A DNA stretch of 64,000 nucleotides from Candidatus Altimarinota bacterium (GTDB lineage: Bacteria; Patescibacteriota; Gracilibacteria; BD1-5; UBA2023), in assembly GCA_028689065.1 (NCBI GenBank), contig JAQTWX010000003.1, positions 1 through 64,000 of the forward strand. Reading direction: 5' to 3'. Below, piece after piece: positions 40,102 through 51,386 of this stretch. The notes under the pieces were generated by a model, which was not told where the DNA came from, did no database searches, and saw nothing but the letters and a program-made list of their open reading frames with translations. The position numbers and the translations under genes are program-made. The stretch's first letter is position 1. Each line of letters begins with the position of its first letter.

Positions 40102-42087
40102 ATGCCCATCTTTAAGAAAGCAAGAGATATCGGACTTATAATTCTCCTCTCTTTTTTTACCGGATATCTTTTTTACCTCCTTTTTCATGGAGTACTGGGG
40201 GTAGATTTTAATACGCTCTTTTTATATAGGGATAACTATGATACTTCTTCTAATCAAATAGTGATAATTAAAATAGATCCGGAAAGTCTTAATGAACTTC
40301 AAAAAACCGATTTTCGAGTACTCTCGCTTTCAAAAACAGTTTATGTTCGCTTAATAGAAAAACTTGAGACTCTTGGTGCAAGAGCTATAGGACTCGACGT
40401 TATTTTTGCAAATCATGCAGCAGATGAAGCTGTTTTATGAAAGACATTTGAAAAATATAAAAATATTGTTATCGGAGCATGGATGAAAGAAAAAGACCAT
40501 GAAGCGATACTTCCTTTGGATATATATTCCAATGCGACTTGGGCAGCAGTAAATACGAAAATCGAGAAAAATGTCGTTACAACATTAAGTCCACAGCATA
40601 CTTTTTCTGGCAAGACTATAGAAGCGCTTGCTATTGCTACGTATCGAAAATATATTTGAGATGACTCTATGGGAAGTTTTTTTGATGATACATATCAAAT
40701 AACACCTCTTCGAAGTATTCCTGTCGATTCTGATCAGAGTGTCCGTATTAAGTTTTTTCATCCTCCAGAAGGATATCCAAGCTATTCTCTTTCTGATATT
40801 CTCCATGATCGTGTACCAAAAGAAAAAATAGAAGGAAAGGTTGTTCTTGTAGGGGAATATGGAACTCTTATACATGATTCGCATCTCAGTCCGGTAGATC
40901 CAGAACACCAGATGCCATGAGTTGAATTTCATGCGAATCTTATAGATGGTCTTATACAAAATAAAACACTGGAAAAACAAAATACCCAATATCTACTACT
41001 TTCTGTATTGGGAGTTCTTGCACTTCTCTCTACGGTATTGTATATTTCATCCACAGCTGTTTCGTTTCTCCTTTTTTGTTTTTATGAAGCCTTTATGCTT
41101 CTTGCAGGACGTTTTCTACTCGGAGAATGAGGGATGTTTATAGATCTATTTGCCTATGCAACTCTCGGACTTTCTACTTTTGTTGCGACAAATTTTTATC
41201 GCTATTTTATTACCAATCGAGACAGACGACATATTGAAAGAGCCTTTTCTCATTATATAGCGCCAGATGTTGTGAAACAGATTACACTTCATCCAAACTC
41301 TTTTAAACTTGGGGGAGAACGAAGAGAAATGACTTTCTTTTTTTCAGATATTGCTGATTTTACTACTATTTCTGAAAAACTCGGAACAGAGAAACTGTTT
41401 CAGTTTATGCAAGAATATCTTTCTGCCATGACAAATATTCTTATGATTAACAAAGGAACACTTGATAAATATATAGGCGATGCAGTAATGGGATTCTTCA
41501 ATGCTCCTATCTCTTTGGAAAAAAGTGAATATTTTGCTTGTAAAACTGCATTGGAACAACAAGCACAACTTATAGAATTGAATAAAAAATGGAATCAAGA
41601 GGGGATTCCTCATATAACAACTCGTATCGGTATAAATACCGGGGAAGCTATGGTAGGAAATATTGGGTCAGAGGTTCGATTTAATTACACTGTTATCGGA
41701 GATCATGTAAATCTCGCTTCTCGATTGGAAGGAGTAAATAAAGAATATTTTACAAAAATATGTGTGAGTGAGGGAACATATGAAAAAACAAAAGAGGATT
41801 TCTTTTTCCGAGAATTGGATATGATTCGAGTAAAAGGAAAAGCACAGGGGATAAAAATATATGAACTTATTGGATATAAAGATGACACATCTATTCCTCG
41901 GGAAAAATATATGAACTATGAAACTGCACTTTCATACTATTATGCAGGAGAATATAAATTAGCACAGGATATATTTGAGAATAATAAAGAAGATCTCGTT
42001 TCGGCTATTATGGCAAAGCGATGTCAGGATGCAATTTCTGGAAAAATAGAGATAATAAATGGAATATATACAATGAAGACAAAATAA
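40102..42087 (+). CDS. CHASE2-domain class III adenylate cyclase
   Basis: The 661-residue protein has an N-terminal membrane helix, an extracytoplasmic CHASE2 sensor (about 40-320, IVIIKIDPESLNEL, GARAIGLDVIF, EGKVVLVGEYG), then several membrane helices (about 330-385) and a C-terminal cyclase domain. The cyclase keeps both metal Asp residues (FFFSDIADFT and KYIGDAVMGFF), the adenine-selecting Lys in DKYIGD and Asp in VIGDHVN, and the transition-state Asn/Arg (NLASRLEG). It should make cAMP in response to an outside signal. Four TGA(Gly). A C-terminal tail has TPR-like helices. Confidence 0.93.
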
Positions 42088-42124
42088 TTGAAGTATTTTG
42101 AAAATTTATCAAGCCATATTTTTT

Positions 42125-43153
42125 ATGATTTTCCTCTCTCCTTCCTTTTTTTTACTTTTTCTTCTTATCCCGATAATAATCTGGATAGATTTTCAAAGTC
42201 GGAAAAAGTGAGCGTATTTCCGTTATTCTTCTCTTCTTGAAAAAATCTATGGATTGAGTCAGTGGAAATATTTTTATCTACCACTTGCTTTGAAAATAGG
42301 TATATTTTCTCTCTTTGTGTGTGCTCTCACAAATCCAGTAACTTCTTCAACTCATACAGAAATTTCAAAAAATGGTATAGATATCGCTATCGTGTTCGAT
42401 ATCTCAAAGTCCATGCTTGCCGAGGATATTAAACCAAACCGTATCGAGGCGGCCAAGAAAGTTATGAGTGATTTTGCGAGTCATTTTACGAGTGACAGAC
42501 TTGCTATTATACTCTTTGCAGGAAAGCCATTCCTTTCTACTCCACTTACATTTGATTATACAGCTCTTGTAGATGCGGTTGAACATATGACGACCGATTC
42601 TATTCGTCAGGATATACCTGGACTTTCAGGAACTGCTATGGGGGACTGACTCCTTGTGGCACTTGATACATTAAAAGGAAATGAAAAAAGTGATATTAAT
42701 AAAAAACGAAAAAAAGTTATTATAATGCTCACTGATGGTGAAGCGAATATGGGAATAAATCCTATAATTGCAGCAAAACTTGCAAGGGAACAAGGGATAA
42801 AAATCTATATGCTTGGTATTGGAGATCCTGCCGGAACAGAACTATATATAACAAATTGATTTGGTGAAAAACAGTATTTTCTCGATCAAACAGGAAAACC
42901 AATTCGTGCTACACTCGATGAAGATATGCTTATAAATATTGCGAATATAACGGATGGACAGTATTATAATATCAAAGACGAAAATTCTCTTGTTTCTGTA
43001 TTTAAAGAATTGGAAAAATTGACAAAAACTGATATAAAAAGCACAGACATTACTATTCAACATCCAGAATATCAATGGTTTCTTCTAGGAATCATGATTC
43101 TTATATTATTCTGGTTATGGTTGTCATTTGGAAGATTTAATTACCGTCCCTAA
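42125..43153 (+). CDS. BatA-like membrane VWA protein
   Basis: The 342-residue protein has two N-terminal membrane segments (about 4-20, 53-72), a VWA domain with complete MIDAS (DISKSMLAED, SGTAMGDG with TGA as Gly, LTDGEANMG) and a C-terminal membrane helix (about 313-335). This is the BatA/Aer-type architecture. VWA partners act with MoxR ATPases. It is followed 4 bases later by a DUF58 gene, the usual partner order. Three TGA(Gly). Confidence 0.92.
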
Positions 43154-43157
43154 AAAT

Positions 43158-44018
43158 ATGAAACATCCTTTTCATCTCCTCGACCTCGTTGCATTCAAGA
43201 AAGTATCATCTTTGCTCGCAGGGAATTATAAAACTTCTTTTCATGGATCGGGAGTGGAGTTTGCTGGTATACGGGAATATAGTCTCGGGGATGATACATG
43301 AGATATTGATTGGAAGGCGAGTGCCCGAACTGGGAAAATATATATCAAAAAGTATGAAGAAGATCGAGAACGAAAAGTACTTTTTGTTGTAGATACAGGT
43401 TCGAGTATGCAATTTGGAAGTGGGGATAAAACCAAAGAAGAGACTCTAAAAGAGGTTTTTTCTCTTCTGCTTTTCTCTTCTACTGATAATAACGATCCGA
43501 ACGGAGCTTATTTTTTTACAAATATTATTCAGAAAATACATAAAATAGAGAAGGATGTATGACATATCCAGAAAATATATGAAGATTTCGAAATATTACT
43601 CTCTCAAAAAGAACGAGCAGAATCCCTTCTTTCTCCGGTAATTGAGAATCTTTGTGAGAAACGAATTAAAAACCATCTCATATTTATACTCTCTGATAGT
43701 CTAGAACTTTCGAAGGAATCCCAGTTTCGTTCACTTGCAGAACAAAACGATTGTATATTTATCCATATTTCCGATACATTTGAAAATACACTCATGGGGG
43801 AAAATATGCACATCATCGCTCAGAATAAAAATATATTCATTGACACTGAAAATGAAAAAAAACGAGAGCAATACATACAGGAACGAAGTATAGAAATAGA
43901 GAATTTTCGTCATACTATCACGAAACTCGGGGGTTCATATCTCGCACTTGATGAATCAAAAAATATATATGAGGAGTTATTTTTATTTTTTAAAAAAAGA
44001 CAGAACGCTGGATTATAA
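43158..44018 (+). CDS. DUF58 protein
   Basis: The 286-residue protein shows the DUF58 core: GVEFAGIREYSLGDDTGDID with WKASARTGKIYIKKYEEDRE after it, in which one TGA replaces the usual Arg/Pro position by Gly. A VWA-like fold follows with VDTGSSMQFGSGD. DUF58 proteins operate with MoxR and VWA partners in protein or cofactor assembly. It starts 4 bases after the BatA-like gene and precedes murA. Two TGA(Gly). Confidence 0.9.
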
Positions 44019-44081
44019 CTTTTATTTGAATTTTCTATTTTTTTTCATATTCTCTTTCGGTCTATTTAATTATCTCTCAAT

Positions 44082-45335
44082 ATGCTCAAAATCACCTGAG
44101 GACAGACACTTTCCGGATCAGTTGAAATTAGTGGATCTAAAAATGCGAGTCTTCCGATTATTGCAGCAAGTCTTCTCTTGGAAAAAGTGACACTTCATAA
44201 TGTGCCACGAATAGGAGATATCTTTTCACTTTTGGAAATTATTAAGAGTCTCGGAGTGATAGTGGATTTTACTGGAAATACTCTTGTGATGGATATGTCT
44301 CATATCTCGCTTCAGAACATGAATCGGGAGTTGACAAAAAAAATTCGTGCATCTATTCTTCTTTTAGCCCCACTTCTCTATCGATTTGGTGCAGTGGATA
44401 TCCCATTTCCGGGAGGATGTAATATCGGAAAACGTCCGATAGATGAACATTTGAATGGTCTTCGTGAAATTGGGTATGAGTCGGTGGATGGGGATGAAAG
44501 TATTCATCTTTCTGGAAAACTTCAGACTGGAGATAAGAATCTCTATGCTGGTTTTGCGGTTACTGCGACCGAGAATCTCATAGTAGCAAATGTACTACGA
44601 CAGGGGTATACTCGTATTCATATGGCTGCTATTGAGCCACATGTAGTAAATCTGGTGGATTTCCTCAAAGGACAAGGAGCAGATATTACTATGAATTATG
44701 ATCATACTATCGATATAGTTGGGGTTGAAAAATTGAATCCAATAGGAGAATTTTCAATCGTGCATGATTATATCGAAGCAGGGACTTTTATCGTCCTTGG
44801 AGCACTTGCAAGTCGGGAATATATCGATATTCATCATGCGTGTATTTCAGGACTTACAAGCTTTCTCGTAAAGTGTCAGGAGGTTGGGGTTCGATTTGAG
44901 GATAGGTGAGATGATATTCTTCGGGTATTTCGGAGTGAAAATCTAAAAGCAGTAAAATTTCAGACAAATATATTTCCAGGATTTCCGACTGACTTACAAT
45001 CCGTATTCTGCATACTTCTCTCTCAAGCAGAAGGGGTTTCTCGAGTACAGGAAATAATGTTTGAAGGGCGACTAAATTTCCTTGTGGAACTAGAGAAAAT
45101 GAAAGGACATCCAGCTCTTATGAATCCACATGAGGCGCTTATTTTTGGGCCGACCCATCTTAGAGGAGCGACGGTTTCCAGTTGGGACCTCCGGGCTGGA
45201 GTGGCGATGATAATTGCGGGATTAATTGCAACGGGCGATACCTATGTTACCAATGTTGAATACATCGAGCGAGGATATGAAGATATTATTGGGAAGATAT
45301 GAAGACTTGGAGTGGTTATAGAGAGAACAGAATAG
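44082..45335 (+). CDS. murA: UDP-N-acetylglucosamine 1-carboxyvinyltransferase
   Basis: The 417-residue enzyme performs the first committed step of peptidoglycan synthesis, adding enolpyruvate from PEP to UDP-GlcNAc. It has GGQTLSGSVEISGSKNASLP, the active-site loop PGGCNIGKRPIDEHLNGL with the catalytic cysteine (fosfomycin target), and DLRAGVAMIIAGL plus VEYIERGYE near the end. Three TGA(Gly), the first at residue 6 (KITGGQT). Last gene in the plus-strand operon. A terminator follows. Confidence 0.96.
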
Positions 45336-45338
45336 TGT

Positions 45339-45383
45339 CAAACAAATAATCCCCTCGGGTTTTCCGAGGGGATTATTTGTTTG
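45339..45383. terminator. Strong bidirectional terminator
   Basis: Perfect 20-base stem with CCCCTCGG / CCGAGGGG core between murA and surface paralogue B. Confidence 0.9.
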
Positions 45384-45405
45384 ATTTGAGAAAAAATATC
45401 TCGAT

Positions 45406-46053
45406 TTAATAAGGAAGTTCTGTTATTGTTATTGTAAAAGGATCATTAGCATCACTATTGGTTCCATTCCATGATTCGAGAATAATTGAATGAGATCCTG
45501 CTGTTATGTTATTTACAATAAGTTCATTGGGAACAAATGCTTTATGAGAACTTACTTCATTTGTGTATCCTTTTGAGTAGCCAATAATATTTCCATCAAG
45601 TTTCACAATCATTCCGATAGCACCAGGTGCACTAGCCCAACCACTTCCTGCAATAAAGATTCTTAAAGTTCCTCAATTAGTATTAAAATTGGATGAGGTT
45701 ACTGGCATTGGTCCCGGTTGTGTATTGGCTACTTGTATAAGATTCCATTTAGGAGATTTGATAGTACCATTTACTTCCAATGTTGCTCCAGGATTTATCG
45801 TTCCAATTCCTACATTCGAACCACTTACAGTTATAACTTGAGAAGCTTGTTTTACAGACTGATTCACATGAGCTATGAGATCATTCCAAGCGGTCGCAGT
45901 AAGTCCACTTCCAGATTGAACTGTCGGAAGAGAGCCCCAAGAAGCTGTGGCATATACAAGTGATACAAGGATTATAGTAAATACTGCCGAGAGACCAAAA
46001 ATAACTCAGTGAGCGAGAGTGTGTTTGATATTATGAAATGAAGAAAATCTCAT
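45406..46053 (-). CDS. Exported surface protein, paralogue B
   Basis: The 215-residue protein has the same N-terminal plan as the gene at 17.9 kb: a helix GVIFGLSAVFTIILVSLVYA, then the TASWGSLPTVQSGSG region, WNDLIAHVNQSVKQASQ and SGSNVGIGTINPG. It then diverges completely into a beta-rich C-terminal domain (LRIFIAGSGWASAPGAIG, GSHSIILESWNG). TGA in LAHGVIFG matches GGA in paralogue A, direct internal evidence for UGA as glycine. Probable role: surface or pilin-like appendage protein with swapped C-terminal modules. Two TGA. Confidence 0.75.
45803..46001 (-). repeat. Dispersed 199-bp repeat, copy 2
   Basis: See the copy at 18450-18648. Three differences were seen by eye. Identity ends abruptly at both sides inside the two genes. 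Confidence 0.9.
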
Positions 46054-46121
46054 AAAGGAATAAGTATAATAAGATGAAATACTTTATGCAAGATGATAGT
46101 GTGTTCTTTAAAAAAAGCAAT

Positions 46122-46156
46122 AAAAAATGATTATTCCAAGATAATCATTTTTTATT
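46122..46156 (-). terminator. Terminator after the 554-aa unknown gene
   Basis: Stem AAATGATTAT / ATAATCATTT followed by a T run on the minus strand. Confidence 0.75.
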
Positions 46157-46183
46157 TTTAACAAGAATATCAGATTGTTTTTA

Positions 46184-47848
46184 TTATATAATAATTTGTA
46201 TAGGAGTTGGTATTTCTTTGAGAAATTCACTCACTTGATCAAAATCACTATCTAGAGGAATTTCGAGATCTTTGGCAGATTGAAGAAATCTTGTTTTATA
46301 AATACATTCATTTTTGATTTCAAACCCTTTTTTGATGCTATAGAGTTTCCCTTTGTGGAAATATGTATACACTGTCGTTTTCGGATAGAAACTTAACTTT
46401 ATCATATTTCATCGATTGATATCATAAGTTGGACTTGGATATATTTTACTTTGTATCTCTATAAGATCTTGAATGGTATTTGTTTCTTTATTGAATACTT
46501 TTACAAATAGTTCTCAGGATTTTGTATCTATAAGACTTGGAATATTTCCTTGAAGAAAATTATCATTGACGGGATGCTTTATTCATTGAAGTCCATCTAT
46601 CGGTGTAATCGTTTGTTGTTTCTTGTTGATAATATAATAGTTATATCACTTGGTAGTAGAAATATGACATATATTATTACCATCGGAGAAATCTATCATC
46701 TTAAATGAGAAATCATGAATCCATGATACCGGATTGTTTCCAAGCCATCCGCCAAGAGTTTTTCCTGTGAGTTTACTTGGAAAGATAGCATCATTCCAAG
46801 CTTCCATATGGAGTCCAACTAGTGTGTTTATTGTAATAGTGCTATCTTCTTGTATTTCTTCATCCTCTCTTTCTGTTGCGATGAAACCATCTGGTCACAT
46901 ATAGATTCTATCGTAGAGTTCCTGGAGTATTTCTGAAATTTCCCATTCTTTTATATCTGATTCAATCATTTTCATAACTCCTTTTTTTCCAGATTTATTT
47001 GTAGTCTGAAAAAATCCATAGATAGTATCGAGTTCTTTGAGAGACGAGAGTCATTCTTTACAATATACTTGTTCGAGCTTGTTTGTTTCTGAATTAAATC
47101 TATAGAGTATTCAGATGTCAGAGAAGCAAGGTCCATTTGATTCGATTTCATCTATTGATTTATCTATATTGAGCCATTCGCCATTGTTTCATCTTCAACG
47201 TATTTCTACTCCAAGAATAAGTCCATTTTCTAGAGTTTCTGGTTTTTGTTCAAACTCTTCTTCTAGATAAATAACTTTCTTGTTGTTATTGATAAAGAAG
47301 AGTTTGAATTTTCCAAAGATATCTTTATAGGAATATATTACTCATCATCAAGTTACTTCCTTTATTTGTTCTATTTTTTCTCATTCGGCTAAATCAATAT
47401 CCACTATACAAGAATCCCATCCGATGGTATCTTGTATGCTATCGATAGCCTTACTTGCATCATATTTCTTGGTTTGATGATTTTCTAGGTAGTTTCGTAT
47501 GAATACTTTATTGTCATCTGATTGCTGTATAGATATCTTGGAAAGTAGTTGGTTTATTTTTGGTAGAATATCTTTTTTATTAAAAAAATCTCTCAAAAAT
47601 CCGTGCTCTTTTCTGGTAATAGGAGCATTTTTAATAAATACTCTCTTGTAAAGTTCAATAATCATATCTCTTTCCATTTGTTCATATCATTCTTTTTCAT
47701 TGCTCATCTGTTGGATAACGATACTTAGTATTCTCTCGGCTGTTTTTGAGAGAAGCACATCGGTTTTATTACTACAGAATTCCTGAATAGAGGTATCGAG
47801 AATATAATCTGCGATATCATCTTCTTTATTTATATCTCACTGAAACAT
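46184..47848 (-). CDS. Unknown protein with very high TGA use, 554 aa
   Basis: A continuous frame needs 14 TGA(Gly), including two TGA-TGA pairs (EVTGGVIYSY and EIRGGNNGEW). The N-terminal quarter is helical (CSNKTDVLLSKTAERILSI, IELYKRVFIKNAP). The rest is beta-rich with repeated blocks such as VIYSYKDIFGKFKLFFIN, NKKVIYLEEEFEQ and ETNKLEQVYCKEG, resembling propeller or repeat strands. No signal peptide, no membrane helix and no recognised family. It is downstream of murD with a 60-base gap. Confidence 0.65.
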
Positions 47849-47908
47849 TTTTCTGGGAAATTATAGATGTAAAGTTATAAGCTACTGACTAACTTATAAC
47901 TTTTTATA

Positions 47909-49231
47909 TTACGAAGTCAAATCTTTTACTGCATCCCGAAACTTATTCGCCCGGTCAAGATAGTCCTTGAACATCCCAAAACTTGCACATCCAGGGGAGA
48001 GGAGTACAATATCTCATGGATCTGCTATTTTCTTTGACAATTGAACTGCTTCGTTCATAGTTTCGCTATAATGATAGGAAACTCCGTATTGTTCACAGAT
48101 TTTTCCGAGAATATCACGAGTCGCTCCGATAAGTTCTGTATGTTTTATTTTTTCTTTGAGAATCGGTCCAAGATGCTCAAAAGTGTCTCATTTATCAGAA
48201 CCTCCCGCGATAAGACATACTTTTTTATCTTCAAATGAACCGAGTGCTGCTATGAGGCTCTGAGCCGAAGTAGATTTTGAATCGTCGACAAAAGTTATTT
48301 CGTTTTTAATAACCACTGTTTCAAGACGATGCGAAAGTCCGGAAATATTTTTTAGATATTCCCGAGTTCTTTTAGAACAAATACCGAGAGTATTTGTTAC
48401 GAGTGTTACTGAGAGAATATTCATGGCATTATGGATCCCTGAGAATTGAGTATCGCTTAGTAGATATTTTTTTCTACTAGAGATAATTATATTTTCACCA
48501 TCCGTTCTATCTTTCAGATTTTCATCTTTTCCGAATATTCGTATATCTGGGATATTTGTCGGAGTCTTAAGTCCAAACTCTTTCGCTCGTAAAAATACCT
48601 GCTCATTTATAACGGAAGTTCCGGTTGTATACTGAAACACTCGCATCTTTGCGTTGAAATAATCCTGAAGATTTGGATGCCAATTTAAATGATCGGTTTC
48701 AAAGTTCGTAAAGATGGCATGATTTGGATAAAATCCTCCTTCTCTTTCTCCTTTTGGGAGCGAATCGAGTGCCTTGAGTCCTGATGGACGGGAGAGGTTG
48801 TATGCCATAAAACTAGAAACCTCTACAACGATGTATCCACGCTTGAGTCCCCGTTCCCGAATCTGTCGCACTGTTTCGGAGAAGGGAATCTCGAAATTCC
48901 CAGAAAGAAATACTTTGTCCTCTCCGTATTCTGAACAAAGGAGTTTATAAAGTATCCAGGCAGTTGTCGACTTTCCATCAGTCCCGGTGATGCAGATAGT
49001 TTTAAAACCTTTCGGGAGGTATCGGGCTGCGAAATCCATCTCGGAAAGAATACGATCGGACTGGTAAGCTCGATTGTTTGGAGCTACTCCTGGAGTTGGT
49101 ATGACAGCACTATACTGAGAAAAATCTATATCTTTGTCGGCATCATCCCGGATGTCTACGGGGATATGGAGTAATTCCGCAAGCGCCTTGACCCCATCGG
49201 ATACGCGTCATTTTCCATAAAAAAGAATCAT
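47909..49231 (-). CDS. murD: UDP-N-acetylmuramoyl-L-alanine--D-glutamate ligase
   Basis: The 440-residue Mur ligase adds D-Glu to UDP-MurNAc-L-Ala. It has the ATP loop TICITGTDGKSTT, VVEVSSFMA, FTNFETDHLNWH with the metal His, SGIHNAMNILSV, GLSHRLE, FVDDSKSTS (MurD-type) and a C-terminal LLSPGCASFGMFKDYLDRG-type block with Ala in place of the final Gly. Three TGA(Gly) occur (GKGRVSD, SDKGDTF, ADPGDIV). The start at 49231 gives a normal-length N-terminal Rossmann domain. Confidence 0.94.
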
Positions 49232-49300
49232 AATAGTTGAAAAAATTGGATATTTAGGGTATTATAAGGAAAACTTTATTTTTCAAAAAACAAATTTTTT

Positions 49301-50659
49301 ATGAATTCTATAACAAGTAAACATTCAGGACTCTCTAAACTTGATATTAAATCATACAAAGCCTTTTCTGAAATTATGGAAAAATGAGTATGGGAGGGGC
49401 TTACCATGCTTGATCTTTATTCAATTAAAGGACTTTCAAGACAGGAACTTGAAGATATGTTATATAAAGAAATGGGTATTCAGAAAACAAAAAAATCTGC
49501 AAAAAAACATCTCCTTGACCGTATTAATCTTGTATATACTGAAACTATAAATCAGATGAAACACTCTTTCCTTTTAAAGATCCCACAAGGACTAGAAGGG
49601 AAAAAATGGAACTCTCTTGAAGATTTTCTTGATTTTATGGAAAATATTGCTGATGAAAAAAATCAATGATATGCTAAAATCATTAATTGTGCCATTTTAA
49701 AAACAATGTCTGCCGTCGAAGATATTATAGATAATCCTCTTGTAACAGAACTTGAAAAGAATCTCGGATATATTATTGATAAAATACGGTCTATTAAAGG
49801 TTTTAAAGTGATAAGTCAAAATGATCGTGGTTTTGATTTTGTATATAATTCCCCAGATAAAACACAACCAATACATGTTCGCTGACAACTGGTATATCGA
49901 ACAAAACAATTTAGTAAAATCCTTCAGAAATTGATTTATAATCGTAAATACATGAGTGCCGATCTTATGACGGATCTCATTGGATTTCGTGTAGAAATTA
50001 ATGATATTGATGGTAGTAAAATGTGCGAAGATAATGTATTATATTTTGCACAAAAGATTTTTGAAGGAGATTGTAAATTGGATAACAAAGGACTTCTTTG
50101 AAGAGAATTTTTGAATCACTGTGGAATTAAACTTCGATGATGAAAACCTAAAGATTCAACTCCTGATGGTTTTAAAAATGCTTCTCTTACAGGACAGATA
50201 TCGTATAAGGTATGAAATAGGAAAACTGAAAATAATTCAGGTGTTGAAATACAATTTGTTAATATCTCTAATAGAAATGAGTCAGGTTTTAATAAACATG
50301 AGATTTACGATATGAAGAAGGTTCTTTCTCTGGTAGCACGACTTATGGGGACGCTGACAGTTGGAAATATAAAAGTGGCTATTAATGAAATTGGTCTTCT
50401 TTCTGGGTATTCTGAAGAAGCGATTCTTCATCATCTTTTTTTTCCAAAAGAATCAAAATGTTTTCAGGATGGAATTTTGACCATTGATGAAAATCATCAT
50501 GGATTCCTTATTCCCTTACAGGTCGGAAAGGATATTTGTTTCATAACGGAAGATATTTATACTACTTCTTTGCAAGAATTTTATCAGAACTATCCTCAAA
50601 AGGCAGTACGTTTTAATTATACTGAATTTAGAAATAAATATGATGAAGTAAAAATATAA
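49301..50659 (+). CDS. Divergent protein with possible RelA/SpoT-like synthetase region, 452 aa
   Basis: A single frame needs seven TGA(Gly). The N-terminal part is helical (LDIKSYKAFSEIMEKG, IKGLSRQELEDMLYKEM). The middle has VRGQLVYRTKQFSKILQKL, ADLMTDLIGFRVEIND and SGVEIQFVN, which match in order the RelA/SpoT synthetase blocks (substrate-binding Arg/Lys, the DLIGxR strand, the VEIQ strand). This is an inference from weak motifs. The catalytic pair cannot be confirmed by eye. The C-terminus is beta-rich (GFLIPLQVGKDICFITEDIY). It abuts convergent murI with no gap. Confidence 0.55.
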
Positions 50660-51376
50660 TTATATTTTTTTACTCCATACCTCTCTTACTTTCCCTCCTC
50701 TCCAAATTTTTGCTTCTATATCTGGATGTCTCTCCAGATAGGAGGCGAATTTTTTTGCCGACTCGAATCCTGGATCGATGATATCGAGTGTGGGTCGAAG
50801 TTGCTCGATGGTCGAGCGAACATACGGGTAATGGGTACATCCGAGAACGATAGCCTCGATATCGGCATCGAATTTTTTTAAATGAGAAGCAAGAATTTGC
50901 TCTATGGCTTCTCCCTTAAAAATTCCTTGTTCTATAAAAGGGACAAGTTCTGGAGCAGCGATTTCCTGGATGTGAATAGTATCATCGATAATATGTACTC
51001 GATCCTTATAGGCACGGTTTCGCACAGTTGATTCAGTTGCAAGTACCCCGATTTTTCTATAACCTCCCTCTATGATACGTTCCGCACCAGGAATAGTTAC
51101 TCCGAGGATTTTTCTATTGGGAAACCGAACTTGTTGAAGGTATCGGATAGCGTGTGCTGTTGCGGTATTACAAGCAAGTATAACAATCTCTGCTCATTCA
51201 TTGAAAAGAAATTCTACTCCTTCCTCGGTATATTGTCGTATAGTTGCATCATCAAGGTTTCCATAAGGACATCGAGCATTGTCACCGAAATAGAGATAAT
51301 CATATTTAGGAAGGAGTTTCTGAAACTCTTGAAGAACAGTAAGTCCTCCAATTCCAGAATCAAAAAATCAAATCAT
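50660..51376 (-). CDS. murI: Glutamate racemase
   Basis: The 238-residue enzyme makes D-glutamate for MurD. It has FFDSGIGGLTVLQEF at the start, DNARCPYGN, both catalytic cysteines (ILACNTATAHA and LGCTHYPY), and GVLATESTVRNRAY. The third codon is TGA (MIGFFDSG), so a standard reading would miss the start. It lies 10 bases after pilT, so it is probably the last gene of the pilus operon. Confidence 0.95.
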
Positions 51377-51386
51377 AGAAGGATTA

